DNA from: Chitinophagaceae bacterium UBA4407
GTDB taxonomy: Bacteria; Bacteroidota; Bacteroidia; Chitinophagales; Chitinophagaceae
NCBI GenBank assembly: GCA_002390845.1
Contig: DGQT01000050.1
Coordinates: 1-64,000 of the forward strand
Reading direction: 5' to 3'
DNA: 64,000 nt
Shown here one piece after another: positions 51,731 to 60,514 of the stretch; position 1 is the stretch's first letter, and each line of letters begins with the position of its first letter. The notes under the pieces are model-generated. The model made no database searches. It was not told the origin of the DNA and was given only the letters and a program-made list of their open reading frames with translations. The position numbers were made by a program, and so were the translations under genes.

Positions 51731-52774
51731 TCAATCGAATTTATTCAAAAGCTTTCTAAGCCTGGGTGCCGGCATAATTTTTTTTGCAAGAATAATACGG
51801 TAATTGCCCGTTTGTAATAAATAGTTATTTGAAGAAGATGCGCTGCTAACAGGCTGCCTGTTCGCTACCCAGTTTGCACTCAAGTTCCAGGAGCTGCTGT
51901 TATACCCTGCAGCAACGCGAAAGAGGGCTGAGGTATTTATGGATGTTTTGTTACCTGTACCCGCAATTCCGGTTTCAGAAGAAAAACCTAGATTAAGATT
52001 TGCAGCAAGAGACCCCATAATAAAAAAATGATGCTGCACCACCAGTGTGTATGCGTACCCGATACCCGGCCCAATACTAAAATTTTTTATCTCATTAATG
52101 CCCGCTTGTTTATAATGATCCGCAACCGCTGCAGGCACCAAGGCACTGTCGGCTTTAATCACTCCATAGTAAATTTCTGCTCCCAGCAAAAGTGAGCCGG
52201 CAGATTTCCTTTGCCATTCATTTTGTATCATCGCAGCATTGTAAGAAAACCTTCTGTTGTTTAGTACACGGTATGCTGCAACACCAAACAGGTTCACTTT
52301 TGCATCCGGACGAACATAATAATTACCGGAAATGGCCGCTGCATAATTTTTAGGGTACAGGTAATAACCTTTATACAATTGACCATTCCAGTCAACTACC
52401 CATTTCTTAGGATAAAAATGCCCCTGAAGATCCAGGTATTTTGTTTTGCCTTTTTCTTCGGTTTGATTTAAAAACCCAAAACCATACGCAAGGTTTAAAG
52501 AGAAATTGTGATATGTAGCACCAACACCCATATTAAGCGTGGTATTGGGGCGGTATTGTAAATCTTTTGTTTGTCCGCTCCCCTGCAAAGTGAAAGCCGT
52601 ATATTTTTGAGAAAAGTAAAAACGCCCTGTAAGCATTTTGGGGTAAGTTATATAGAAAGTAGTATCATTGGTTGTGTTTTTTGATAACTGTGCATTTGCT
52701 TTATGCATGTGCATGAAAAAAATGGCTGCAATAATCGTAACCCGGCTTAAATAAAAACATTTGTTTTTTTTCAT
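51731..52774 (-). CDS. DUF4421 family outer-membrane barrel-like protein
   Basis: Exported protein of 347 residues with a signal peptide (hydrophobic RVTIIAAIFFMHMHKANA). The body has the alternating strands of a beta-barrel (YTAFTLQGSGQ, NFSLNLAYGFGFLN, YYLYPKNYAAAISGNYYVRP) and an NNRRFSYNAAMIQNEWQRKSAGSLLLGAE-type region cut here to its first 20 residues: NNRRFSYNAAMIQNEWQRKS. This layout matches DUF4421, a Bacteroidota family without known role. It stands between two inverted copies of the GGTTTTATAG-subtype element and has no operon partner. Confidence 0.8.
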   Translation of the reverse strand: MKKNKCFYLSRVTIIAAIFFMHMHKANAQLSKNTTNDTTFYITYPKMLTGRFYFSQKYTAFTLQGSGQTKDLQYRPNTTLNMGVGATYHNFSLNLAYGFGFLNQTEEKGKTKYLDLQGHFYPKKWVVDWNGQLYKGYYLYPKNYAAAISGNYYVRPDAKVNLFGVAAYRVLNNRRFSYNAAMIQNEWQRKSAGSLLLGAEIYYGVIKADSALVPAAVADHYKQAGINEIKNFSIGPGIGYAYTLVVQHHFFIMGSLAANLNLGFSSETGIAGTGNKTSINTSALFRVAAGYNSSSWNLSANWVANRQPVSSASSSNNYLLQTGNYRIILAKKIMPAPRLRKLLNKFD

Positions 52775-52810
52775 TCACTTTTTTTAATTAGAGCAACATT
52801 AGTAAGGGTA

Positions 52811-52889
52811 TTTTTTATGAACCAGACTGCATTGCTACTATAAAACCTTGTTGCGTCGCACTCTTCGGGGCTTTGTTCGCTCTTCAGCT
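52811..52889. repeat. Palindromic element, A arm (plus), GGTTTTATAG subtype
   Basis: GAACCAGACTGCATTGCTAC, TATAAAACCTTGTTGCGTCG, CACTCTTCGGGGCTTTG. The outer part and arm are the reverse complement of 51626-51683. The rest of 52775-53150 contains nothing recognisable. Confidence 0.85.
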
Positions 52890-53150
52890 TAGTGCAGTCA
52901 ACATTACTAAACAATGCTCCCTGTTATGTTACTACATGTACCTTGCTGGCAACACCAAAATCAAGCCATTGTAACCTTCATTCGCTTAAAACAAAAATAA
53001 AGCTGATTTTTAAAACTGCCTTTAAAGTTTAAAGTGAGTGAATTGCAGATTACATGCCATAATGAAATATAGCGGTGAAACATAATACCGCTTTACGTTT
53101 CAGTAAATTATAAGTTCATGAAGAGGTATTTTTATAGCTCAAAGATTCTT

Positions 53151-53420
53151 ATGAAAACGGTTCATATACTTATTAAAGGAAAAGTACAGGGTGTGTTCTT
53201 TAGGGCAAGTGCAAAAGAAATGGCAGATAAGCTTAATGTGAAAGGTTGGGTAAAAAACACCGCAACAGGTGATGTTGAGGTTATGGCTTCTGGTGAAGAA
53301 AACAATATTTACCAGTTTATTGAATGGTGCAAATATGGCCCCCGGAGAGCCTTTGTTACTGAGGTAATTGTTAGGCAAAATGAAGCTGTATCGTTTAATG
53401 ATTTTTCTGTAAGAAGATAG
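53151..53420 (+). CDS. Acylphosphatase
   Basis: Hydrolyses carboxyl-phosphate bonds of acylphosphates. The ATG at 53151 gives the usual 89 to 90 residues (MKTVHILIKGKVQGVFFR); an in-frame ATG at 53118 would add 11. The signature KVQGVFFR includes the phosphate-binding Arg18, and GWVKNTATGDVEV includes Asn36, the water-holding residue. Cytosolic, monocistronic. Confidence 0.93.
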   Translation: MKTVHILIKGKVQGVFFRASAKEMADKLNVKGWVKNTATGDVEVMASGEENNIYQFIEWCKYGPRRAFVTEVIVRQNEAVSFNDFSVRR

Positions 53421-53463
53421 CTTTTATATTTTAAGAAGGCATTATTTTGCTGAATAATGTAAT

Positions 53464-53612
53464 GCTGTACAAGTGTGCGATCCCGAAATAATCCTGAATC
53501 AAGTTCAGGACGGGACGGGCTGCCACGCTTCGCTTAAATGTTGCCATGAAAAGGGAACTTAGAACCGAGCGTGGCAAGAAAAGCTTCATTAATATTCTAC
53601 AGCCGGGCTCAT
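53464..53612. repeat. Composite element: truncated A arm, inserted hairpin, CGTGGCAAG subtype
   Basis: GTACAAGTGTGCGA stops where CGCAAC is expected; there an interrupted hairpin, 53481-53515 (TCCCG ... TCCTGAA / TTCAGGA ... CGGGA), begins. Then follow GCTTCGCTTAAATGTTGCC, ACCGAGCGTGGCAAG and CAGCCGGGCTC. The last part matches the reverse complement of 57065-57165. Confidence 0.8.
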
Positions 53613-53685
53613 GATTAAAAACAAACTTTAATATCACGCTGATCGAAATAAAATTCGTAAATTAAACTTCTTTATAAATGCATTA

Positions 53686-54801
53686 ATGAGAAGTTTGTAC
53701 ACCTTGGTATTTTCTAATAATTTAAAGTACCGCATCACCAGGCATTTTATTTTCTGGATGTTATGGATATCGTTCTACGCCTTTGTTGAATCGTACAGGG
53801 CTTATGAAATGAGGCATGCAGATTTCTGGTCTTACTTTCCTATTGCATGGGGGTCGATGCTGATTCAAATACCGATTGATATAGCCTTCTGCTATTCTGT
53901 AATCTATTTTTTACTACCCCATTTTTTTTTGAAGGGAAGGTATTTTGAATTTTTTCTGTGGTGGATTGTTTTTGCGTTTGCTACAGGCATTCTGGAAAGT
54001 CAATATTACTATTGGGCTGTGGGTGCATACCGAACCTGGTTTGGCTTAAACGCTCCTGTTAAAAACGGAAGCTCATTTTTGAGTGCATTGGAAATAGTAG
54101 GTTCTTTAAATACAGAAGGTGGCTTTGCTATTGCCATAAAATTTGGAAAAATGTTTGCTGTAAAACAAAAGGAAGCTGCGCTTTTATCCAGCGAGAAAGA
54201 GCAGTTGAAAGCTACTTTTGATTCAAGGGTTTATGATGAAGTAAAACCTACTTTTTTATTTAATGTGTTAAACCGCCTTTACTCCCGTACACAAGAAACC
54301 AAAATTGATGCAGGGGAAAGTATAAAAAAGATCAATGACCTTATCTTATACACAAGCTATGATGCAAAAAAAACCTTGTTGCCATTAACCCGTGAACTGG
54401 AATCTTTAAAAGAATATATTGAACTTGAAAAGATATCGTATAATTATGCGGTACAGGCAGCATGTAACATAAAAGGCAGCACACAGAATAAATTAATTGC
54501 ACCTTATATTTTGATACCGGTTGCAGAATATGCTTTTGCCAACATTGGAAATGGTACCATACAGGATGCCTGGATAAATATTGAAATTATCGTAGAGGGT
54601 AATGACCTTCGGGCAAAATTCTCCAGCAGCAAATCATCTGAAACATCAACCTTACTGGGCGATAAGAGCATTAATATCAATTTAATTGCACAACGGTTGC
54701 AGCTACTCTATCCCGGCGGTCATCATCTGAAGAAAATTATTGAGTCGGAAAAATTAGTGATTGACCTTTACGTAAATCTTTCTATGCGCCTTGGCATATA
54801 A
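53686..54801 (+). CDS. Degenerate LytS-like kinase lacking the phospho-accepting histidine
   Basis: Membrane protein of 371 residues with about four hydrophobic segments at the N-terminus (ITRHFIFWMLWISFYAF, LIQIPIDIAFCYSVIYFLL, FFLWWIVFAFATGIL), then a helix and a His_kinase-like region. In LytS-type kinases this region reads PHFxFN; here it is VKPTFLFN with Thr189 in place of the histidine. The ATP-binding N box, normally ENAIKH, is EYAFAN (281-286), also altered, and no glycine-rich boxes are found. It therefore probably cannot autophosphorylate and may act as a sensor or partner. An intact LytS/LytTR pair lies 432 bp downstream on the same strand. Confidence 0.8.
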   Translation: MRSLYTLVFSNNLKYRITRHFIFWMLWISFYAFVESYRAYEMRHADFWSYFPIAWGSMLIQIPIDIAFCYSVIYFLLPHFFLKGRYFEFFLWWIVFAFATGILESQYYYWAVGAYRTWFGLNAPVKNGSSFLSALEIVGSLNTEGGFAIAIKFGKMFAVKQKEAALLSSEKEQLKATFDSRVYDEVKPTFLFNVLNRLYSRTQETKIDAGESIKKINDLILYTSYDAKKTLLPLTRELESLKEYIELEKISYNYAVQAACNIKGSTQNKLIAPYILIPVAEYAFANIGNGTIQDAWINIEIIVEGNDLRAKFSSSKSSETSTLLGDKSININLIAQRLQLLYPGGHHLKKIIESEKLVIDLYVNLSMRLGI

Positions 54802-54804
54802 TTA

Positions 54805-54836
54805 AAAAAGCAGGTAGTAGAAACTACTTGCTTTTA
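54805..54836 (+). terminator. Terminator after the degenerate kinase
   Basis: AGCAGGTAGT / ACTACTTGCT, 10-bp stem with loop AGAA, flanked by A6 and T4. It separates the degenerate kinase from the intact pair downstream. Confidence 0.8.
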
Positions 54837-55065
54837 TGTGTTTTATCACATGAGAAAAATTGTAAAATAAAATTAAGTCTCCGCTATTACCTGCAACTAA
54901 AAAAGATACCCGCCTGTGATATTTTGACACTAAAGGATGATTTTATTTCTGCGTGTTTTTTATTTCTTAAAAGCTTTTGTCAAATTCCTTTTTAAGCGGT
55001 TATATACCGTGATTAATGCTGCAACAAATAGCATTGTTATCTTCTCTTATTTAAAGAGAGCGGGG

Positions 55066-55100
55066 ATCTGGTTTCATAGTAGTAATACAGTTGGGCTATT
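55066..55100. repeat. Decayed outer part of a palindromic element
   Basis: CTGGTTTCATAGTAGTAATA and CAGTTGGGC match the outer part of the GGTTTTATAG subtype (for example at 51626), but no arm is left. The rest of 54837-55233 shows no gene. Confidence 0.4.
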
Positions 55101-55233
55101 AATATAATTTACGCACTAAATGTTGTTGCTGTTAATAAAGCATCGTGGAAAAGAAAGCAAAAAGGAAACAGTATGAACAATTCAGATTGGAAATGAGGCG
55201 TTAATTTCCGGAAACACAAAACAGACAAAGGGT

Positions 55234-56286
55234 ATGGCTGACCTTACTGCAAATACTACTTACCTGGAAAAAATAAACCAGTTTTTCCTATATGCAGTTG
55301 TGCCACTGCTCGGCATAACTGTACCCAATATTACAGGTATTATTGTTAACAGTCATTATAATTGGTGGCAGTTAATTTTATCTTACGGATTTTTTATGCT
55401 GACCTCTTTTCTTGTTTGGAAAGGTAATATGTTGCTTGTGAAAAATATACGCAAACAGTCAGAAAAAAATACTCCGGCATATTACCGTATTGTTTTTTCG
55501 TACTTCATTTCCACTTTAATTTATACCGTTGTTTTGAGCGGGGCAATGCTTACGGGGTGGTATTTTATTTTTAATGGCCGTGCTTTTAACTGGGTGGCGA
55601 TATCGCAGACTACTGCATTAATTGTATTCTGTGTAATACTGATCAATACGATCTATGAAATTATTTTTCTGCGCCAGGAAATGGAAGATAGTTTTTTAAA
55701 AATGCGGCTGCTTGAAATGGATAAAATAAAAGCCGAGCTAACCTCTCTTAAATCTCAGATCGATCCGCATTTTATTTTTAATTCACTAAACACGCTTTCG
55801 TATCTTATTACCGGCAAACCCGCAATCGCCAAGATATTCAATGAAACCCTTGCAAAAGTATACCGCTATATTTTAGTGTACAAAGATGAAAATTTAGTGT
55901 TCCTTAAAGAAGAACTTGAGTTTGTAACCAACTATTTTTACCTAATCAGCATCCGGTACGAGCAAGCCGTAAACCTTATTATAGAAATACCAGATACAAA
56001 AGCAGAAAACTATCTTATTACACCTGTTTCACTCCAGGTACTTATTGAGAATGCGATCAAGCATAACGACTTTTCAAAGAAAGAACCGCTTACTGTTTTC
56101 TTAAGTGTGCAATCTGGTTTTGTAACAGTAAACAACAGAATCAGGAAAAAGGAATATGCCGAAGCGTCCTCCGGTATCGGGCTTAATAATTTAAAGGAAC
56201 GTTCATTTCTTATTACAAACAGAAATATTATTATAACCAATGAACATAATGAATTTACGGTAAGGGTCCCCATTTTAAAATCTTAA
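55234..56286 (+). CDS. LytS-type sensor histidine kinase
   Basis: Inner-membrane kinase of 350 residues. Four hydrophobic helices at the N-terminus (LYAVVPLLGITVPNITGIIV, LILSYGFFMLTSFLVW, FSYFISTLIYTVVLSGAML, TTALIVFCVILINTIYEII). Then the His_kinase domain with the phospho-acceptor His179 in QIDPHFIFNSLNTLS. The HATPase N box IENAIKHND lies near residue 272, and the end has GIGLNNLKER. It is followed after 3 bp by the LytTR response regulator, so the two form one two-component system. Ligand unknown; relatives react to envelope or carbon-metabolic signals. Confidence 0.95.
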   Translation: MADLTANTTYLEKINQFFLYAVVPLLGITVPNITGIIVNSHYNWWQLILSYGFFMLTSFLVWKGNMLLVKNIRKQSEKNTPAYYRIVFSYFISTLIYTVVLSGAMLTGWYFIFNGRAFNWVAISQTTALIVFCVILINTIYEIIFLRQEMEDSFLKMRLLEMDKIKAELTSLKSQIDPHFIFNSLNTLSYLITGKPAIAKIFNETLAKVYRYILVYKDENLVFLKEELEFVTNYFYLISIRYEQAVNLIIEIPDTKAENYLITPVSLQVLIENAIKHNDFSKKEPLTVFLSVQSGFVTVNNRIRKKEYAEASSGIGLNNLKERSFLITNRNIIITNEHNEFTVRVPILKS

Positions 56287-56289
56287 CCT

Positions 56290-57057
56290 ATGCTACGCAT
56301 TGTAATTATAGAAGATGAGCAACCTGCTGTTGAAAACCTGCTGAATGAATTGAATACGGTTACCGGTGAATACACTATCGTTACTACATTACAATCTGTA
56401 GAAGAAAGTATTCGTTGGTTCAATACCCGGGAAGCAGAGATCGATCTTATCTTTCTCGATATTCACTTAAGCGATGGTTTGTCGTTCAATATTTTTAAAT
56501 CGGTAAACATAACCACACCAATTGTTTTTACTACGGCCTACGATAAGTATTTGCTCAATAGCCTTGAGTACAACGGCATTGATTATTTATTAAAACCCAT
56601 AAGCCATGAAAAATTAAAACACACACTCGCCAAACTCAGAAACCTTAAAACGCATTTTACCAATAATTACCTGCAATTGTTAAACCTGTCATCAACAGAA
56701 AAAAACACATTTTTAAAAGACCGCATTACGGTGCGTAAAGGCATTGAATTTCAAAGTATCAGAACCGAAGACGTTGCTTTTTTTTATACCGAACACAAGC
56801 TGGTATTTCTTGTAGATAAAGATGGAAAAAAATTTATGGCACATGCCACCAACCTCACCGATCTTATGCTGCAGCTTCATAAGCGAATGTTTTACCGCGC
56901 CAACAGAAAATATATCATCAACATTAATTTTATAAAAAAGTATAAACCGCTCGACCGTGTAAAAATTGAAGTAGATCTAAGTGTTCCGGTTTCTGAAAGC
57001 ATTGTTATCAGCCAGGAAAATACCAGCAGTTTTAAAGACTGGATCGAAAATTTATAA
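56290..57057 (+). CDS. LytTR-family response regulator
   Basis: Response regulator of 255 residues. Receiver domain with the acidic pocket IIEDEQPAVENLL, phospho-acceptor Asp57 in IFLDIHLSDG, Thr/Ser site VFTTAYDKY and Lys102 in YLLKPI. A linker leads to a LytTR DNA-binding domain (about 150-255) with ITVRKGIEFQSIRTEDVAFF, the HATNLTDLMLQLHKRMFYRA core and ANRKYIININFIKKY. The upstream kinase gene is 3 bp away. Targets cannot be told. Confidence 0.96.
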   Translation: MLRIVIIEDEQPAVENLLNELNTVTGEYTIVTTLQSVEESIRWFNTREAEIDLIFLDIHLSDGLSFNIFKSVNITTPIVFTTAYDKYLLNSLEYNGIDYLLKPISHEKLKHTLAKLRNLKTHFTNNYLQLLNLSSTEKNTFLKDRITVRKGIEFQSIRTEDVAFFYTEHKLVFLVDKDGKKFMAHATNLTDLMLQLHKRMFYRANRKYIININFIKKYKPLDRVKIEVDLSVPVSESIVISQENTSSFKDWIENL

Positions 57058-57064
57058 AGCCATT

Positions 57065-57165
57065 TTTATTAGCCGGGCCAGAGAATTACTATGAAGCTTC
57101 ACTTGCCACGCTCGTTTCACAGTTCCTCTTTCATGGCAACATTTAAGCGAAGTGTTGCAACCTGT
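57065..57165. repeat. Palindromic element, CGTGGCAAG subtype (plus)
   Basis: AGCCGGGCCAGAGAATTACT, ATGAAGCTTCACTTGCCACG, CTCGTTTCACAG, then GGCAACATTTAAGCGAAGTG. It is the inverted counterpart of the 53516-53612 part; together they enclose the degenerate kinase, the LytS kinase and the regulator. Confidence 0.85.
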
Positions 57166-57284
57166 CTTCACGCACCTTTATCATGTTTTATTCCGGTGCC
57201 TCAAAACACGAACCCGGGCTTGGAATTAGAATGCAGTCTGCCCGCAACCCTTGCTCATTGAAAATATTTTGTACAAATTAAAAA

Positions 57285-57593
57285 TTAATGTCCGGCGATG
57301 TTTGCCCGGCCCGTTGGTGTTTGTCTGTATTTTTCTGGTTTGGTTTTAGTTCTTTCAATTAGATTCCTTGCTTCCAGATCAAGTTTAATTGTTTCTCCGT
57401 ACCATTGTACACCTCCTTCAAAATTATCTTTTACCCTGTTATACAATTCTTCCATAAGTTCTGTATGTGAGAGTTCTTTGCCAGTTAAAATGGTTAAAAT
57501 ATTTTCCCGGATAAAATTGTATTTGCTTAATAAGATCTTCTTGTTTGTTTTGTCAGCTTGTGGATGAAGTGTTTGAATTTTTTCTTCTTTCAT
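57285..57593 (-). CDS. Small conserved protein of the DUF6958 kind
   Basis: Cytosolic protein of 102 residues from the ATG at 57593 (MKEEKIQTLHPQADKTNKKI); an ATG at 57623 would add 10 residues of low complexity. KIQTLHPQA at the start, a helix (YNFIRENILTILTGKELSHT), WYGETIKLDLEARNLIERT and the Lys-rich end resemble the small DUF6958 proteins, a winged-helix-like family without known role. The helix plus ELEARNLIER pattern would fit a DNA-binding wing, but this is inference. Alone between elements, opposite to the regulator genes. Confidence 0.65.
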   Translation of the reverse strand: MKEEKIQTLHPQADKTNKKILLSKYNFIRENILTILTGKELSHTELMEELYNRVKDNFEGGVQWYGETIKLDLEARNLIERTKTKPEKYRQTPTGRANIAGH

Positions 57594-57789
57594 TTTGCTT
57601 TTAGTGTTAAGAATTTGCCTCACTGTTTATTTATCGGAAATTTAAAACTTGTTTTTTATGGTTAACCGGCAATTGAAAATACCAAAGTTTCTATAATCTT
57701 TTTACATATTATTTTTTGCCGTTGGTGGTCTGTACTTAGCAGCAATTCGCTCCAATCTACGCATCTGTAAAAGCTCATTTATAATCAGA

Positions 57790-57880
57790 ACGTACAGGTA
57801 CGCTGCCGCACAGGGTTATAGTGTTCAAATGTGCGACGCAACAGCAGCTTAATCTGTGTTTCAAAAGCCTGGCTCAAAAA
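57790..57880. repeat. Palindromic element, A arm (minus) with shortened loop
   Basis: GAACGTACAGGTACGCTGCC, GTTCAAATGTGCGACGCAAC, AGCAGCTTAATC and AGCCTGGCTCAAAAAAATAA. A complete outer end next to the terminator of the DUF1735 gene. 57624-57789 contains nothing recognisable. Confidence 0.8.
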
Positions 57881-57884
57881 AATA

Positions 57885-57930
57885 ATCAAAAAAAAGGCCG
57901 TTTCAAATTTATGTTTGAAGCGGCCTTTTG
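57885..57930 (-). terminator. Terminator of the susC/susD/DUF1735 locus
   Basis: On the minus strand AAAAGGCCGCTTCAAA pairs with TTTGAAACGGCCTTTT over 16 bp (one G-T pair), followed by a run of T, 18 bp after the DUF1735 stop. Confidence 0.95.
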
Positions 57931-57947
57931 CATTAATAGAAGAAAAA

Positions 57948-58922
57948 TTATCTTGGACCTACATAAGTCAGTGTATCATAAATTTCCTGGTTAGGTCTTC
58001 CTATTTGTGTCATTATATATGCGGCGTAAATTGTTTTTGTTGCAGCATCATAACGGCTGTCTGTAACTGCAGGGTTCAATTGAAAAGCTCTGCCTCTTCC
58101 ATCATCCGGTGCAAGATTTCTTACATCAATTAATTTATCTGTTGCCAGGTCAAAGATGTATTGCGGTGCAGTTGCGCCAAAGCTTGTAATACCACCATCT
58201 GTTGTAAAACCTGGCTGGCCCGGGCCCGTTTCCTGTGTTAGTATTGTTACACTGGCAGGCCCCGATGTTATCATTGAAACTGCTGAAGGCCATTGATAGG
58301 TGTCGCCATCTGCAATACCATAAGCAGACCAGCCAGCCAACTTCATTCTAAGATTATAATTGCCATCATATTTATTCTTGATTGCAATAGCTACCACTCC
58401 GCTGCCAAGATTTCCACTGATGGTGTAACCAGATTCCTGTACAGCAGTTATCTGGAAGCCAACGGCCCAGTCTGCGCCAAGAAAATCTGATGGCTTGAAT
58501 TTTATTTTCAGAAATCCTGTATACGAACCTTTTGGAATGGTAACTACACCACCATCTGCTAAAGTAAAAAAAGCAGATGGGTCGCCATAAGCAGTTCCGT
58601 TTGCCGTATTGTAATCATCTACCAGACTTTGTTTTGGTGTTAGTGTTATGTGCAGGTCTTGTAGTGCAGCATCATGCGTTGCAAGGTTTACAGGAATAAG
58701 ATCAACAGTTGTATCTGCATTTGAATTATCATAAGATACAACAAGGAAATTGCTTACATCTGCTGCAGTTAATTTTATTTCCACCACACTTGGTGTTCCG
58801 CCTGTAGCGCGTACAGATTGTATAAGGCCCTTATCATAATCTTTGTCTTTAAGACAGCCTGTAACACTTACTGCAATTAAAACAACAGCTATTGCGGAAG
58901 ATTTTATTTTATTTAGTTTCAT
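57948..58922 (-). CDS. DUF1735-type surface lipoprotein
   Basis: Lipoprotein of 324 residues, lipobox VTGC with Cys23. An N-terminal Ig-like domain of the DUF1735 kind (LTAADVSNFLVVSYDNSNAD, ITLTPKQSLVDDYNTANGT) is followed by a beta-rich C-terminal half (YNLRMKLAGWSAYGI, YIFDLATDKLIDVRNLA). Such proteins accompany SusC/SusD pairs and probably bind glycans at the surface, like SusE/F or BACON-domain proteins. It follows susD after 29 bp and has the operon terminator behind it. Confidence 0.88.
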   Translation of the reverse strand: MKLNKIKSSAIAVVLIAVSVTGCLKDKDYDKGLIQSVRATGGTPSVVEIKLTAADVSNFLVVSYDNSNADTTVDLIPVNLATHDAALQDLHITLTPKQSLVDDYNTANGTAYGDPSAFFTLADGGVVTIPKGSYTGFLKIKFKPSDFLGADWAVGFQITAVQESGYTISGNLGSGVVAIAIKNKYDGNYNLRMKLAGWSAYGIADGDTYQWPSAVSMITSGPASVTILTQETGPGQPGFTTDGGITSFGATAPQYIFDLATDKLIDVRNLAPDDGRGRAFQLNPAVTDSRYDAATKTIYAAYIMTQIGRPNQEIYDTLTYVGPR

Positions 58923-58951
58923 ATTGATTTTCTTTTTTAGTCAGTAAGTTT

Positions 58952-60466
58952 TTAATAAGGTTGCCAGAAAATTTTAGTGGTAAACTGGTTAATGGTTCCA
59001 ACAGCCTGCACACTTTCTGCATTTGTTGTGTATTCACTTTGCGGATACAATAAACGTAAAGGCAATTGATCTGCAAGCCTGCTTGGATTAAGCGTAATAA
59101 AACCTTCCGGCAAAAAATTCAACCTTCTCTGATCAGCCCAGGCCTCTCTTGCATCTATGCAGGTAATTGCTATGTATTTTTGAAAGGCAATAAACTTAGC
59201 TTGCTCTTCTGCAGTTTCTCCGGCATTATCCCAGTTTGCAATATCATTACTTGCAATATAACCGGCTGCGGCAGTTTCAGCATCTTCTACACCCAGCCAT
59301 ACAAATGATTCAGTAATGGCAGCCTCGAATGCAGCTTTTGCATCACCGGGCATCCAGCCTCTTGCAATGGCTTCTGCCTGAAAGAACATACTTTCAAATG
59401 ATGGTATCAACCATTGATTCTGTGCTCCGCTTCCTGCAATGCCGGGCCCGAAATAAGAAGCCTGTGCACCAAAGGGGTTTCCGGTTACTACTCCATAATC
59501 GCAACCAACATAGAAACCGCCTACGGTTGTAAAGAATCTTGTAATGCGCTCATCGTTTGTTGAAAGCAAAATGTTCAGAATATAATTATTGGGTGCATAA
59601 CCGGTTGCGGCTTTATTGCCGTTTGTGGTAAAACCATAATTGCCATAGAAAGGCGATTGCTTGAATTGTGCATTTGAAAATCCGGGATTAACAGATACAG
59701 ATTCGCCTGCACCAAGCACCCCACCTTTGGCTTCTATCTTTGCAATCTCCGCAGAAGGATTAAACCCGGGCACTTCAGATTGTCTTATCAGTAACCGAAG
59801 TTTAAGTGTATTGGCAAATTTTTGCCACTTTACCTGATCGCCGTGGTTTACAACATCAACATTTGCAAAAGCAGCTGGTGCAGTTTCATTCATATAAGTG
59901 ATGGCAGAATCTAAACTTAACTGCAACGCATTGTAAATATCCTGTGCTTTGTCGTAAACCGGATATTTATACACCTGTGTTTGAAAGGCCTGGCTGTAGG
60001 GAACGTCGCCATACGTGTCTACAACATCCTGGAACAATTTTGCAGACAAAATCATTGCAGCACCGGCAAGAACTTTATTACCGTTTGCGAGTGCTTTTGT
60101 TTTAACCTGGTACAGGTCGAACAATGTTCCGTAATCTCTTTGCCATGCATTATCGCCAAAAGCAAAATCGATGTTGTAAGATGATTCTATCTGTGGTAAT
60201 GCAAAGTCTCCTGTATTGCACATATAACCAACCCAATCCTGTGCAAACTGCAGGTCAATGGTTGATCCTTCGCTGCCCGGCGATGCGCCTATATGCCGCA
60301 TACTTACATTGGTTGCAGCCTGTGTAAATATAAGATCAGCCGTTATGTTATCGTCTGTAGTACGGTTGGGATCGCTGTTTACATCCAGATAATCTTTCTT
60401 GCAACCTGCAAGAAAAACTGTTACTGCAAGTGCTGCAATCAATATGCTGTTATTTATTTTTTTCAT
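58952..60466 (-). CDS. SusD/RagB-like nutrient-binding lipoprotein
   Basis: Outer-membrane lipoprotein of 504 residues that captures glycans or other nutrients and closes the SusC pore like a lid. The lipobox FLAGC gives Cys22; the N-terminus CKKDYLDVNSDPNRTTDDN is typical. TPR-like helices (LFDLYQVKTKALANGNKVL, YNALQLSLDSAITYMNE) and the SusD-like_2 ending (DAREAWADQRRLNFLPEGF) are visible. It lies downstream of the susC gene on the same strand but 283 bp away, with a palindromic element in the gap, and 29 bp before the DUF1735 gene. Confidence 0.95.
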   Translation of the reverse strand: MKKINNSILIAALAVTVFLAGCKKDYLDVNSDPNRTTDDNITADLIFTQAATNVSMRHIGASPGSEGSTIDLQFAQDWVGYMCNTGDFALPQIESSYNIDFAFGDNAWQRDYGTLFDLYQVKTKALANGNKVLAGAAMILSAKLFQDVVDTYGDVPYSQAFQTQVYKYPVYDKAQDIYNALQLSLDSAITYMNETAPAAFANVDVVNHGDQVKWQKFANTLKLRLLIRQSEVPGFNPSAEIAKIEAKGGVLGAGESVSVNPGFSNAQFKQSPFYGNYGFTTNGNKAATGYAPNNYILNILLSTNDERITRFFTTVGGFYVGCDYGVVTGNPFGAQASYFGPGIAGSGAQNQWLIPSFESMFFQAEAIARGWMPGDAKAAFEAAITESFVWLGVEDAETAAAGYIASNDIANWDNAGETAEEQAKFIAFQKYIAITCIDAREAWADQRRLNFLPEGFITLNPSRLADQLPLRLLYPQSEYTTNAESVQAVGTINQFTTKIFWQPY

Positions 60467-60514
60467 GTATAATCAGTTTAATTATTTTATCTGTGTATCA
60501 ACTGTTTTTTTGCT

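Noticed and set aside
55143..55200. Very short basic frame beginning GTGGAAAAGAAAGCAAAA
   Set aside because: Only about 19 residues and no start context; lies in a gap with a decayed element.
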